Origin: SKLM01 sp964514285
GTDB lineage: Bacteria; Chloroflexota; Anaerolineae; B4-G1
Direction: 5' to 3'
Length of the DNA: 64,000 nucleotides
Assembly (NCBI GenBank): GCA_964514285.1
Contig: CAZEQC010000006.1
Location: 1 to 64,000, forward strand
A program made the position numbers and the translations under genes. This document shows, piece by piece, positions 24,570 to 33,551 of this stretch. The stretch's first letter is position 1; every line of letters begins with the position of its first letter. The notes below the pieces were generated by a model that was not told where the DNA came from, did no database searches, and saw only the letters and a list, made by a program, of their open reading frames with translations.

Positions 24570-25559
24570 ATGCCTGTGGCAGGGCTGGCTTCCCTGAGGG
24601 GCGAATCGCAGCGAGGACGGGACACTGGCTCAATGATGTCAATAGAGACACCTGATGACGTGACGTGCGTGCGGCAAGAGTCACCCGATCGGTCACGACG
24701 ATCGCTTTATCGGCAAGCGATCCTCATCGCTGTGGTGGGGAACGTCTTGCTGACCGCGGGCAAGGCGGTGGTGGCCTGGCAAGCGGGAAGCAGCGCGGTG
24801 CTGTCTGACGCGGCGAACTCTCTCTCTGACGTCTTCTACAGTCTGTTGATGGCGGTGGGGCTATACCTGGCGCAGCAACCAGCTGACGAGACGCATCCCC
24901 AAGGGCATAGCCGCTTCGAGCCTTTGGTCAGCTTGCTCATCGCCATCGCTATGGGTGTGGCAGGGTTCACCGCCGTACGGGCGGGCGTGCGACGCTTCCG
25001 CAGCGGCGGCGCAGCGGTGGCGCCGACGTGGCCCACAGTCGTGCTGTTGTCCGGCGCCTCGATCAAAGTGGTGATGTTCAAGCTGGTCAGCGGCCTGGCC
25101 AAGCAAGCCAGCAGCCCCGCCCTGCGGGCCAGTGCTCGCGATAACCTGGTCGACGTTCTGGGTTCCTTGGCGGCTTGGTTGGGCGTCCTGGGCTCTAACC
25201 TCCTCCATCCGCTCCTGGATCCGATAGCGGGGTTGGCGGTCGCTCTCTGGATCCTTCGTGCTATGTGGGAGATCCTCTCCGAGAACGTGGGATATCTTAC
25301 CGGTCGAGCTGCGCCGCCCGAGGTGGTGGCGGATATCACCGCAGCCGCCTCCACTGTTCCCGGTGTGCTGAACGTCCATCAGGTGATCGCCGACTACGTA
25401 GGCCCAGAGCTGCGCGTCGATATGCACGTTGACGTCAATGGCGAACTGACGCTCCGAGAAGCTCATGCCATCGCGGAGCAGGTGGAGAGGAGGGTCGAAG
25501 GCCTGTCGACCGTCGATCTGGCCTTCGTACACGTCGAGCCCGCTCATCCTCTGTCCTAG
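24570..25559 (+). CDS. Cation diffusion facilitator transporter
   Basis: 329 residues, or 308 from the alternative ATG 24633. Six-helix CDF fold. AVLSDAANSLSDVFYS carries the helix-2 metal-site Asp pair, THPQGHSRFEPLVSLL is the His-containing loop, and ARDNLVDVLGSLAAW supplies the helix-5 Asp motif. The C-terminal cytoplasmic domain (PGVLNVHQVIADYVGPELRVDMHVDV) is standard. Exports divalent cations (Zn, Fe, Mn or Cd; not decidable) in exchange for protons. The start is uncertain: the promoter puts the transcript start about 20 nt before 24570. A second, unusual CDF gene is at 43575. Confidence 0.9.
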   Translation: MPVAGLASLRGESQRGRDTGSMMSIETPDDVTCVRQESPDRSRRSLYRQAILIAVVGNVLLTAGKAVVAWQAGSSAVLSDAANSLSDVFYSLLMAVGLYLAQQPADETHPQGHSRFEPLVSLLIAIAMGVAGFTAVRAGVRRFRSGGAAVAPTWPTVVLLSGASIKVVMFKLVSGLAKQASSPALRASARDNLVDVLGSLAAWLGVLGSNLLHPLLDPIAGLAVALWILRAMWEILSENVGYLTGRAAPPEVVADITAAASTVPGVLNVHQVIADYVGPELRVDMHVDVNGELTLREAHAIAEQVERRVEGLSTVDLAFVHVEPAHPLS

Positions 25560-25630
25560 CTGGGCATCGGCGTGAGTTGCTGGTGTTTCGGGCCTGGCGG
25601 CGACCTGGAAGCGCGATGGGATGCCGAACG

Positions 25631-28600
25631 TCAGACGCCAACGTAGTGTTGGGCTGGCTGTTCTCCCATTCGTTGAATCTCCTCCGCCAGGGCCTGAGGT
25701 GTGAGAGCGCTCTTGTACATCAGCGTCTCGATATGCTTGTTCAGCTGCTCCCTCTCCTTGCTCGTCACATCCTTGACCGTAAGGACGATGACGGGTATGT
25801 CCGCCGTTCTATCGTCGCTCTTCAGCTCCTCCAAGACCTCGAAGCCGTTCATAACGGGCATCATAAGGTCGAGCAAGATCCCATCCGGACGCTCACTGCG
25901 GGCCTTGGCGAGCCCCTCCTCCCCATCATAGGCAGGGATCAGGGTGCCCGCTTCGTTCCGCAGCATCGCCTCTAAGAGGGGGACCAGCTGGGGGTCATCG
26001 TCGATGACCAGGATTCTGGGGCTCTCCGAGACCTGGGTGGGCGTTGGGAGTCGGCTCAACACGCTTCGTAGAGCGCCGCGGTCCACTGGTTTGACCATGT
26101 AGTCGGAGGCGCCCAGGCTGAGGGCCAGCTCGCCGTTTCGCAGAGCGGAGATGATCAGCACGGGAATGTCCATCGTCTCCGGATCAGATTTCAACCTCTG
26201 GAGGATCTCCCATCCGTCCTGACCGGGGAGCATCACGTCCAGGGTGATCAGTGCGGGTTTTATCTCTCGAGCACAGTCCAACACGCCGGGCCCCTGGTAG
26301 TGCTGGACGGGATCGTAGCCCTCCTTGCGCAGATAGAGGGAGAGAAGATTGCTGAATTGACGGTCGTCCTCGACGATGAGAACCTTCTGATCGGGATGTG
26401 CCTGTTCGAGACTGTCTGGCGTCTCCTCTGCCTCCTCGATCGGACCGGCGAGTGGCAGCAGGAAAGAGAAGGTGGCTCCCTCGCCAAAGGTGCTCTCCAC
26501 CCAGATGGTGCCGCCGTGCATCTCAATCAGACGTTTGCTGATCGTTAGACCGAGCCCCGTACCCTCCACCTCCCGGGTCGCCGTACCGTCCACTTGACGG
26601 AATTCCTCGAAGATCAGGTCTTGATCCTCAAGCTTGATGCCGATCCCTGTATCCTCCACCGCGAACAGCATCGTCGCTGGATCGGCCAGGCGGCAGATGA
26701 GCGTGATCTCATGCCCCTCTGGCGTGAACTTGTGAGCGTTGCTCAAGAGGTTCAGCAGCACCTGTCGGACGCGAATGCGGTCTGCGTTCAATGGAGGCAG
26801 ATCCTCGGCGATGTCCAGGGTCAGGGTCTGCGATTTATCCTCGATCATAGGCATGACCGTCTTCTGCACGTTGTTGATCAAATCGGTCGCGTTGAAATGC
26901 TCCGGAGAGAGCTTCATACGTCCCGCTTCGATCTTGGAGAGATCCAGAATGTCGTTGATCAGGGCCATAAGATGCTCGCCGCTGACGTGGATGTTCTCCA
27001 CACACTCCTTGCGCTCTGGCGGCATCTCGCCGAGCAGCCCGTCGATCAACACTTCGGAGAAGCCGATCACGGAGTTGAGCGGCGTGCGGAGTTCGTGGCT
27101 CATGTTGGCCAGGAACTGACTCTTCAGGCGATCGAGCTCCTTGAGCCGCGCGTTGGCGTGCTCCAGGGCCTCTGCACGTTGCCTCAGTTTCTCTCGAGCG
27201 CCTTCGACCTCCTCGAAGAGACGGGCTCGCTCGATGAGCATCGCCAGGTTGCTTCCCAGTGTGGTCAGCATACGTTGGTCGTCGGTCGTGAAAGCGTCCA
27301 GCTCGGTGCTCTCGACGTTAAGCGTCCCTATCACGCGGCTGCCCGAGCTCAACGGCACACACAGCTCGGAGCGGGTCTGCTCATTGGCGGGATAGTATCT
27401 GGGATCCTCACGGACGTCGGACAGCAACACGGGCTCGCCCTGCTGCGCCACCCAGCCGGTGATGCCTTCTCCCAACGCTACGTCTAGCGTGTTCACTTGC
27501 TCGAAGGGATAGTTGACGCTCGCCTTCAGGTGCAATACATCGGTCTCTTCGTCCACAAGCTGGAGGGCTATCTGTGTCCCTTTCCATTCAGCGGCCAGCG
27601 CCTCGGCTGCGGCTTGCAGGGTCTCCTGCAGGTGGGTGCTCGATGCGGCAGCCAGGCTGACGTCGTGGAGCAGTTGGAGGTCCTTCATCCGGGAGCGCGT
27701 CTCGGTCAGCAACTCTGCGTTCTGGTAAGCGATGGCAATCTGGTCGGCGACCACCTCCAGAGCCATCTGATCGCTCTCATTGAAGGCGCTGATGGTGTTG
27801 GCCTCGACCTCCAGCACACCGATCACCAGCCCTCCCACTTCGATCGGCACCGACATGGAGGATGGCGAAAACCAGTCCCCGACACGGTACGGGATGGTGC
27901 TCTGAGCCGCGTTCCTGATGTGGATCGTCTCTCCTCGCTGGGCAGCTTTGCCTACCGCTCCCTTGCCCATAGGCTGGCGGTAGTCTTCGGGGATGAGGTC
28001 CCAGAAAGCGTCGGTCGCAGCCGCCGTGTAGAGGTCTTCCTCCGCGTTGTCCACCAGGAAGACGCCGGCCAGCTGGAAGCCAAAGCGCTCCTGAATCAGA
28101 TCCACCACGACCTCCAGCAGGGCGGCTGGCTCTGTGATGGCAGTTGCGTGGCGCGCGATGTCTGCAGCGCCCGCTAATTGATTCACTTGCCGCTGGGACT
28201 CTTCGAGGAGGCGTGCGTTCTCCAAAGCAGCTGCAGCTTGGTTGGCGAAAGCCATCATCAAATCCACGTCGTGCTTCGTAAAATCGCGCTGCTCCGGACG
28301 ATTAATGGCCGTCATCGTGCCCAGCGGCTGGTCTCGATAGACCAGGGGGACGACGATGATCGATCCGCAGTTGGTTGCCTCACGACGCTCCTGTGCCCGG
28401 GGACTCTCGCGAGGATCTGTCTCGCCTTTGGGTGAGAGCACAGGTTCCATATCCCGCAAGACCCAACCGGTCAACCCGTTCCAAAGCTCCTCAAAAGATG
28501 TCAAGATGACTTGATCCGCTCCCGGTCCTCCCTTGACGAAGTTCGTCACCTCTCGGCGCTTGAAGTCCAACGTGATCACGGTCGCGCGATCGGCGGGCAG

Positions 28601-30124
28601 TGCTTCGACCACACCGTCGACCACGGTCTGCAGCACGTCCGAAAGGCGCTCCTGGGCGATCAGGGATCGGCTGGTCCGATAGAGAACGTCGGTCTCCGTG
28701 AGCGCATCCTGGATCTGTTCAAAGAGTTGTGCGTTCTCCATCGCGATGGCGGTCTGATGGATCAGTGTCTGCCCAGTGGCTGTCTCGCCTTCGGTGAACT
28801 CGCGAGCCATTGTGCTGTCCCAGACGTAGGCAAAGCCAAGGGCTTGGTCCCGGGTCACGATCGGCAGGAGCAGCATCGCTCTTGCCTCTCGCTCTGTGAG
28901 TCTCGACCGCACGGCCGGCGCTGTGTCCGGGTTTTCTATCTGGGCCTCTACGGGCTTGTTGAGACGTAGGGCCTCCGCGATGTCTGAACCATCCTCCCAG
29001 GTCTCTCTTCGTCTGGACGCTATTCTGTTCCGTTCTTTCTCGGCAGCTTCATCGGCGGCGTAGCTGGCTGCCAATGTGGCTCTCCTACCATCTCCTTCCA
29101 CGCTGTAGATCTCAACGCTGGTGGCATTGAGCATCTCACAGAGGCTCCGGGCCACGTAGGGCAGAATCTGATCGATGTCCAACGTGGAGGATATGGCTGA
29201 TGTCACCCCCTGTAGCACCGTGACCTCTCGCAGCTGAGATCTCGTCTGCTCGAAGAGACGCGAGTTCTCCATGGCCAGGGCGGTCTGATGGGCAAAGGCG
29301 GAGACCAATTGTCGAGTTGCTTCATCATACGCCCGCGGCGTGTGAGAACCCATCGTCAATGCCCCGATGACTCGATCTCGCGCCCTAAGCGGTACCGCAA
29401 GCCAAGACGCTAGGGAGCTGGGGATCTCTCCCGCAGATGACCTCGTCCCCTGGCTGATGTCAGGAAGTAGGAGAGGCTTTCTATCCTCAACCACTCGCTT
29501 GATCAATGGCCGTTCGTCCAGGGAGAACCTCTGCCAACTGGATGGGTCGTCCAGGCCGCGAGAGATGGCGATCTGACCTCGATCGCCGTGTATGAGGCTT
29601 ATCGTGGCCACATCGTAGGACAGCAGCTTCTGGAGCTGTTCGAGAGCTTGTTCGAGCAGGAGCTTGAACCGCAGGGTCGTACTGAGCATCTCCGATGTCT
29701 CCAACAGAGTGCGAAGCTGAAGGTTCTGCTGCTGTAGCCTCTCCTTGATCGCCTTACGTTCGGCAAGCTCATCTTTTTTCTGTCTGCTCAACTCGTGGAG
29801 CCGTCCGCTGAGGCCCCCCATCAGAACCAAGACCAACCATCCCAGGATGCCGCCCGGATTCAGTAGCTCGGCAACAGACCCCCCGGCCAGCAGCAGGAGC
29901 CCCAGACTGAGGGGAAAGCTCGCTAGGCCGGATAGGACGCCCCCGATCATCTCCAGGCTCCAGGATGTCACGACGGTCGGCACAATCGCGGATGCCACCG
30001 CCATGATACCGGCCAGGCGGTACAACGGGACGAAAGCCAGCGCGTAAATGCTCCACGTGCCCAGCGGGATGACCCATTTCCAGTTTGACGTGCGCAGCTT
30101 CTTGCCCACGGAAGGTTCTCTCAC
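25631..30124 (-). CDS. Five-GAF hybrid histidine kinase with two receiver domains
   Basis: 1497 residues from GTG 30124 (SD AAGGAGC 9 nt before). Membrane segments at about 10-110 and a short coiled coil come first. Five GAF domains follow at roughly 140-290, 300-465, 475-640, 648-810 and 815-975. HisKA has the phospho-His in SHELRTPLN (about 1009). The HATPase has N box NLLSNAHKF, DTGIGI and GTGLGL. Two receiver domains have phospho-Asp in LDVMLPG (about 1295) and LDLMMP (about 1418). It is a membrane-bound sensor kinase, probably relaying phosphate internally. It is last in an operon with a single-domain regulator and an HTH protein. Ligands of the GAFs are unknown. Confidence 0.93.
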   Translation of the reverse strand: MREPSVGKKLRTSNWKWVIPLGTWSIYALAFVPLYRLAGIMAVASAIVPTVVTSWSLEMIGGVLSGLASFPLSLGLLLLAGGSVAELLNPGGILGWLVLVLMGGLSGRLHELSRQKKDELAERKAIKERLQQQNLQLRTLLETSEMLSTTLRFKLLLEQALEQLQKLLSYDVATISLIHGDRGQIAISRGLDDPSSWQRFSLDERPLIKRVVEDRKPLLLPDISQGTRSSAGEIPSSLASWLAVPLRARDRVIGALTMGSHTPRAYDEATRQLVSAFAHQTALAMENSRLFEQTRSQLREVTVLQGVTSAISSTLDIDQILPYVARSLCEMLNATSVEIYSVEGDGRRATLAASYAADEAAEKERNRIASRRRETWEDGSDIAEALRLNKPVEAQIENPDTAPAVRSRLTEREARAMLLLPIVTRDQALGFAYVWDSTMAREFTEGETATGQTLIHQTAIAMENAQLFEQIQDALTETDVLYRTSRSLIAQERLSDVLQTVVDGVVEALPADRATVITLDFKRREVTNFVKGGPGADQVILTSFEELWNGLTGWVLRDMEPVLSPKGETDPRESPRAQERREATNCGSIIVVPLVYRDQPLGTMTAINRPEQRDFTKHDVDLMMAFANQAAAALENARLLEESQRQVNQLAGAADIARHATAITEPAALLEVVVDLIQERFGFQLAGVFLVDNAEEDLYTAAATDAFWDLIPEDYRQPMGKGAVGKAAQRGETIHIRNAAQSTIPYRVGDWFSPSSMSVPIEVGGLVIGVLEVEANTISAFNESDQMALEVVADQIAIAYQNAELLTETRSRMKDLQLLHDVSLAAASSTHLQETLQAAAEALAAEWKGTQIALQLVDEETDVLHLKASVNYPFEQVNTLDVALGEGITGWVAQQGEPVLLSDVREDPRYYPANEQTRSELCVPLSSGSRVIGTLNVESTELDAFTTDDQRMLTTLGSNLAMLIERARLFEEVEGAREKLRQRAEALEHANARLKELDRLKSQFLANMSHELRTPLNSVIGFSEVLIDGLLGEMPPERKECVENIHVSGEHLMALINDILDLSKIEAGRMKLSPEHFNATDLINNVQKTVMPMIEDKSQTLTLDIAEDLPPLNADRIRVRQVLLNLLSNAHKFTPEGHEITLICRLADPATMLFAVEDTGIGIKLEDQDLIFEEFRQVDGTATREVEGTGLGLTISKRLIEMHGGTIWVESTFGEGATFSFLLPLAGPIEEAEETPDSLEQAHPDQKVLIVEDDRQFSNLLSLYLRKEGYDPVQHYQGPGVLDCAREIKPALITLDVMLPGQDGWEILQRLKSDPETMDIPVLIISALRNGELALSLGASDYMVKPVDRGALRSVLSRLPTPTQVSESPRILVIDDDPQLVPLLEAMLRNEAGTLIPAYDGEEGLAKARSERPDGILLDLMMPVMNGFEVLEELKSDDRTADIPVIVLTVKDVTSKEREQLNKHIETLMYKSALTPQALAEEIQRMGEQPAQHYVGV

Positions 30125-30233
30125 GTCTGTTCCGCTCCTTAGGATAAGGTAGTCTATCGGTCCCTGTCTGCTTGGTTCATCTTGGCCGCATCGGGCTGCC
30201 TCAGGGGAGGCCCAGTGAGGTGCCTTTGTCCTG

Positions 30234-30620
30234 TCATCGTATGTACTGTCGCAGTTGGTCGGCGAAAGACCGAGTGTCAATCGGCTTGGTGATGTAGCCC
30301 TCGCAGCCAGCATCCGCTGCGCGTTGGCGCTCGCTTCCCACAGCGTGGGCGGTGAGAGCCACGATGGGGATGTCCACTGTCTCTGGCTTGGATTTCAGCA
30401 GCTCCACGACCTCGTGGCCGCTCATGCCGGGGAGCTTCAGGTCCATAAGGATCAGGGCGGGATGTTCTTGGGTGGCGATCTCAATAGCCTCCCAACCGTT
30501 CTTCGCGAAGAAGAGGTCGTAGCCGTGAGGCGTCAAGACGGTCTCCAACAACTGTTGGCTGACTTTGTTGTCCTCGACGATCAAGACGGCCTTGCCCGTG
30601 GGCTCAGTTGCTTCAGTCAC
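30234..30620 (-). CDS. Single-domain response regulator (CheY/DivK-like)
   Basis: 128 residues from GTG 30620, which overlaps the upstream HTH gene stop by 4 bp and has SD GGAGG. Receiver motifs: VLIVEDNKVS with the acidic pocket, LILMDLKLPGMSG with the phospho-Asp, IVALTAHA with the conserved Thr, and GYITKPID with the Lys. There is no output domain, so it acts by protein contact or as a phospho-relay intermediate. Its place between HTH protein and hybrid kinase suggests a three-protein pathway. Confidence 0.92.
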   Translation of the reverse strand: MTEATEPTGKAVLIVEDNKVSQQLLETVLTPHGYDLFFAKNGWEAIEIATQEHPALILMDLKLPGMSGHEVVELLKSKPETVDIPIVALTAHAVGSERQRAADAGCEGYITKPIDTRSFADQLRQYIR

Positions 30621-31162
30621 AGCAACAGCACCTCCAGCTTTTCCTCCAGGCTGGAGAGAGCTTCCGACGGCAGGTAGATGTCGACGCCAGCCGTTCGCTC
30701 GATCCCTTTGTCGTCGCCACACCCTATGACCAGCACTGTGGCTTTTGCTGCGGTCTCGTTCAGCCAGCGGCAAAGGCCCCAGGGGTCCAGGGATGCCCGC
30801 GTATCGATGACTACAGCATCAGGGGTCGACCGTACCGCCTCTGCACTGGTCGTGTAGTCGCTGGCGACCAAGGAGACCTCGAAGCCGTTGTTCTCTCCTA
30901 GCCTCTCCATCAGGTCCTTGATGCCTGGATTCGTGCTGAGAACGAGAACCCTTGGGCGTGTCGATGATTTCAACGCCGCATCGATCGGCATGCCGTGGGC
31001 CTTCAAGAAGGATAAGAGATCGGATCGCGGGATCCGGTAGTGTCCCCCCGGGGTCGTGTAGCCACTAAGCTTGCCGTTCTTGATCCAATTGACGATGGTC
31101 GCCTGAGAGACGTGGCAGTATTCGGCCACCTGCCCGGTGGTGAATGGTGAGTTGTCGGACAT
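30617..31162 (-). CDS. Excisionase/BldC-like HTH protein with receiver-like C-terminus
   Basis: 181 residues. Residues 5-55 (FTTGQVAEYCHVSQATIVNWIKNGKLSGY, GGHYRIPRSDLLSFL) are a MerR/excisionase-like winged helix. Residues about 70-180 look like a receiver fold (RVLVLSTNPGIKDLMERL, AVVIDTRASLDPW) but lack the usual acidic pair after the first strand, so phosphorylation is doubtful. ATG 31162 follows AAGGAG. First gene of the minus-strand signalling operon and its likely DNA-binding output. It diverges from the acyl-CoA dehydrogenase unit. Confidence 0.82.
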   Translation of the reverse strand: MSDNSPFTTGQVAEYCHVSQATIVNWIKNGKLSGYTTPGGHYRIPRSDLLSFLKAHGMPIDAALKSSTRPRVLVLSTNPGIKDLMERLGENNGFEVSLVASDYTTSAEAVRSTPDAVVIDTRASLDPWGLCRWLNETAAKATVLVIGCGDDKGIERTAGVDIYLPSEALSSLEEKLEVLLL

Positions 31163-31306
31163 GCGCTTTCTCCTTGGTCTGGCAAGCGGCAAGATGTTCG
31201 AGCTGGTCTCATCGGTCTTGATGATCGTTGGTGTTCGAGATTTTCGACTATTATAAGATTTTCGAGGCAGACGTCAATGAGAAGAAAGTACCGGGGTAGC
31301 GGGGAT

Positions 31307-31351
31307 TTGCACGCCGTTTCCGTGTGAGTATAATAGTGACTGACAGTCAGT
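31307..31351 (+). promoter_or_regulatory. Promoter with palindromic operator for acdA-etfBA
   Basis: TTGCAC (31307-31312), 16-bp spacer, TATAAT (31329-31334). The perfect palindrome ACTGAC-A-GTCAGT (31339-31351) lies over the expected transcript start, a typical repressor position. Sites of this TGACTGAC-type are known for TetR-family fatty-acid regulators; the regulator here is unknown. Confidence 0.65.
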
Positions 31352-31433
31352 TATCCCCTAGCAATCGGGAGGGGACTTTGCAGTTTGGACGCGAGTTGTC
31401 ACACCATCGTTCCAATCAACTAAGGAGGCAGTC

Positions 31434-32660
31434 ATGGACTTTAGCTGGACCGAGGAGCAGCGCCTTTGGCGCCGAGGGGTGCGGGATTTCGCACAAAACG
31501 AGATCGCCCCTCGCGTGCGGGAGATCGACGAGGAGGAATACATCCCCCGCGACATCATCGACGGCATGGCCGAAATGGGCCTTCTCGCCCCGACGGTGGG
31601 CGAGGAGTACGGCGGCGTGGGAGCGGATTGGACGATGGCCGCCATCGCCGCCGAGGAGCTGGGGCGGGCCGACATCAGCCTGGCGGTGCCAGTTCTCTAC
31701 CTGGTCGAGGCAGCCTGGGGCTTCATCTTCTATCAGTATGGTTCGGAGCGGCTCAAGGAGATGTACCTCCCCAAGGTGACGCGGGGAGATGCGTTCTTGG
31801 GCATCGCCACCACGGAGCCGGAGGGTGGATCCGACATCCTGGGTGCTTGTCAGACGCGCGCCGAGAAGGACGGTGACGGGTGGGTCTTCAACGGTGAGAA
31901 GACGTACATCAGCGGGGTACGGGAATCGCTGGAGTGGGGTGGCATTCACCTGATGCTGGCCCGCACCGCGGACGTTGACGAGGCGGGCCACAAGGCGTTC
32001 ACGTTCTTCGCTATGCCGCTCAAAGGGACCGAGGGCATCTCCCCGACGTTCTTCGATGACATGGGGCGGATGGGCATCTCCACCGGCGGTTTTGCGTTGG
32101 ACGACGTCCGCATGCCGGCTGACCACCAGGTGGGCGAGTTCAATCGCGGCTTCTACCATGCGATGGAGGGCTTCTCGGCGGCGCGGACGCTCATCGGCGC
32201 GACGTGCGTTGGGGCGTCGAAAGCGGCCTTAGAGATGGGGATGGACCACATCAAGATGCGCCACGCCTTCGGGCGGCCGGTGGCGAGTTACGAGGGCGTC
32301 CAGTTCCCGCTGGCCGATCTCTATACCGATCTGGAGGGGACTGAGCTCTCCACCTACAAGGCGGCCTGGACGATGGATCAGAAGTACCAGCACGACGCGG
32401 CCACCCACCACGATATCGCCCTGGCGGCGGCCATGGCTAAGCTGAAGGCCCCCGTCCTGGGCTTCAAATTGATGAACGAGGTGGCCGACTGGTTCGGTGC
32501 CATGGCCTACACCAAAGAGTGCCCCGTCGAGATGGGCATTCGCGGCATCCGCTCCTACTCCATCGGCGCGGAGGGCACGCCAAATATCATGCGTATCATC
32601 ATCGCTCGCGAGCTCCTGGGGCAGGGTTTCCTGCCCACCCTCTACACAGAGAAAGCCTGA
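31434..32660 (+). CDS. Acyl-CoA dehydrogenase
   Basis: 408 residues, single FAD-dependent acyl-CoA dehydrogenase fold. N-terminal helical domain (FSWTEEQRLWRRGVRDFAQNEI), middle domain with GIATTEPEGGSD and VFNGEKTYISG, C-terminal domain with HIKMRHAFGRPVASYEGVQFPLADL and SIGAEGTPNIMRI, whose Glu is at the usual catalytic position. It oxidises an acyl-CoA to the enoyl-CoA and passes electrons to the ETF encoded just downstream. Substrate chain not predictable. SD AAGGAGG precedes ATG 31434. Confidence 0.94.
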   Translation: MDFSWTEEQRLWRRGVRDFAQNEIAPRVREIDEEEYIPRDIIDGMAEMGLLAPTVGEEYGGVGADWTMAAIAAEELGRADISLAVPVLYLVEAAWGFIFYQYGSERLKEMYLPKVTRGDAFLGIATTEPEGGSDILGACQTRAEKDGDGWVFNGEKTYISGVRESLEWGGIHLMLARTADVDEAGHKAFTFFAMPLKGTEGISPTFFDDMGRMGISTGGFALDDVRMPADHQVGEFNRGFYHAMEGFSAARTLIGATCVGASKAALEMGMDHIKMRHAFGRPVASYEGVQFPLADLYTDLEGTELSTYKAAWTMDQKYQHDAATHHDIALAAAMAKLKAPVLGFKLMNEVADWFGAMAYTKECPVEMGIRGIRSYSIGAEGTPNIMRIIIARELLGQGFLPTLYTEKA

Positions 32661-32740
32661 CGTAAGAGGGTGGCGTCGAACGCGATCTGGTGAGCAGGTC
32701 ATAGACGTCATACAGGACGCATTAGACAAGGAGGTATCCT

Positions 32741-33538
32741 TTGCACATCGTGGTATGCACCAAATACACACCCGACTCTGAGGCCAAGATGTCGGTGGAC
32801 GAGGAGGGAAACGTATCCTGGGGGGACTCGCCCTTGATTATCAACCCCTGGGACGAGTACGCGGTGGAGGAGGCCTTGCTCCTCCGTGACGAGTATGGTG
32901 GCAAAGTCACGGTCATCTCGATGGGGCCCGACGAGGCAATGGAGGCGCTGAAACACGCCGTAGCCATGGGCGCCGACGAGGCGATACGCGTCTGGGACGA
33001 CGCTTGTGCCGGCTCCGACACGTTGGCCACCAGCTACGTCCTGGCCAGGACGATCGACACCATTGGCGACGTCGATCTGGTTCTCTGTGGTAAATCAGCC
33101 ATCGATGCCGAGACGTGGCAGACGGGTGTCGCGCTGGCGACCCGCCTCAACGTGCCTTCGCTGATGTATACCATCAACATCGCCGAGTTCGATCCTGACG
33201 AGGGCACGATCACTGTCGAGCGGCTGTTGGAGCAGGGACGTCAGGTCGTCGATGCCCCGCTCCCGGCTGTGGTCGGCACCATCAAGGGCATCAACGAGCC
33301 TCGCTACACGTCGTTTATCGGCATCCGCAAGGCGGCCGGGATGGACTACCCACTCTGGACGCTCGAGGATATTGGCGCGGACCCCGATCGGGTCGGCGAG
33401 AGCGGTTCAGGCGTCCGTTGGCCCAAGGTCTTCAAGCCGCCGGTACGTGAGGGGGAGGCGGAGATCATCGAGGCCGAGACGGTCGAGGAAGAGGCCCAGA
33501 TCCTGGCGGAGAAGCTGCTGGCCGAGAAAGTGATCTAG
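32741..33538 (+). CDS. etfB: Electron transfer flavoprotein, beta subunit
   Basis: 265 residues from TTG 32741, selected because SD AGGAGG is 6 nt upstream. HIVVCTKYTPDSEAK, NPWDEYAVEEAL, and DLVLCGKSAIDAETWQTGVALATRL (AMP/adenine-binding region) are characteristic. Cytoplasmic; with EtfA it accepts electrons from the upstream acyl-CoA dehydrogenase. An 80-bp spacer from acdA and 13 bp to etfA indicate one operon. Confidence 0.95.
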   Translation: MHIVVCTKYTPDSEAKMSVDEEGNVSWGDSPLIINPWDEYAVEEALLLRDEYGGKVTVISMGPDEAMEALKHAVAMGADEAIRVWDDACAGSDTLATSYVLARTIDTIGDVDLVLCGKSAIDAETWQTGVALATRLNVPSLMYTINIAEFDPDEGTITVERLLEQGRQVVDAPLPAVVGTIKGINEPRYTSFIGIRKAAGMDYPLWTLEDIGADPDRVGESGSGVRWPKVFKPPVREGEAEIIEAETVEEEAQILAEKLLAEKVI

Positions 33539-33551
33539 GAGGCGAGAGACT

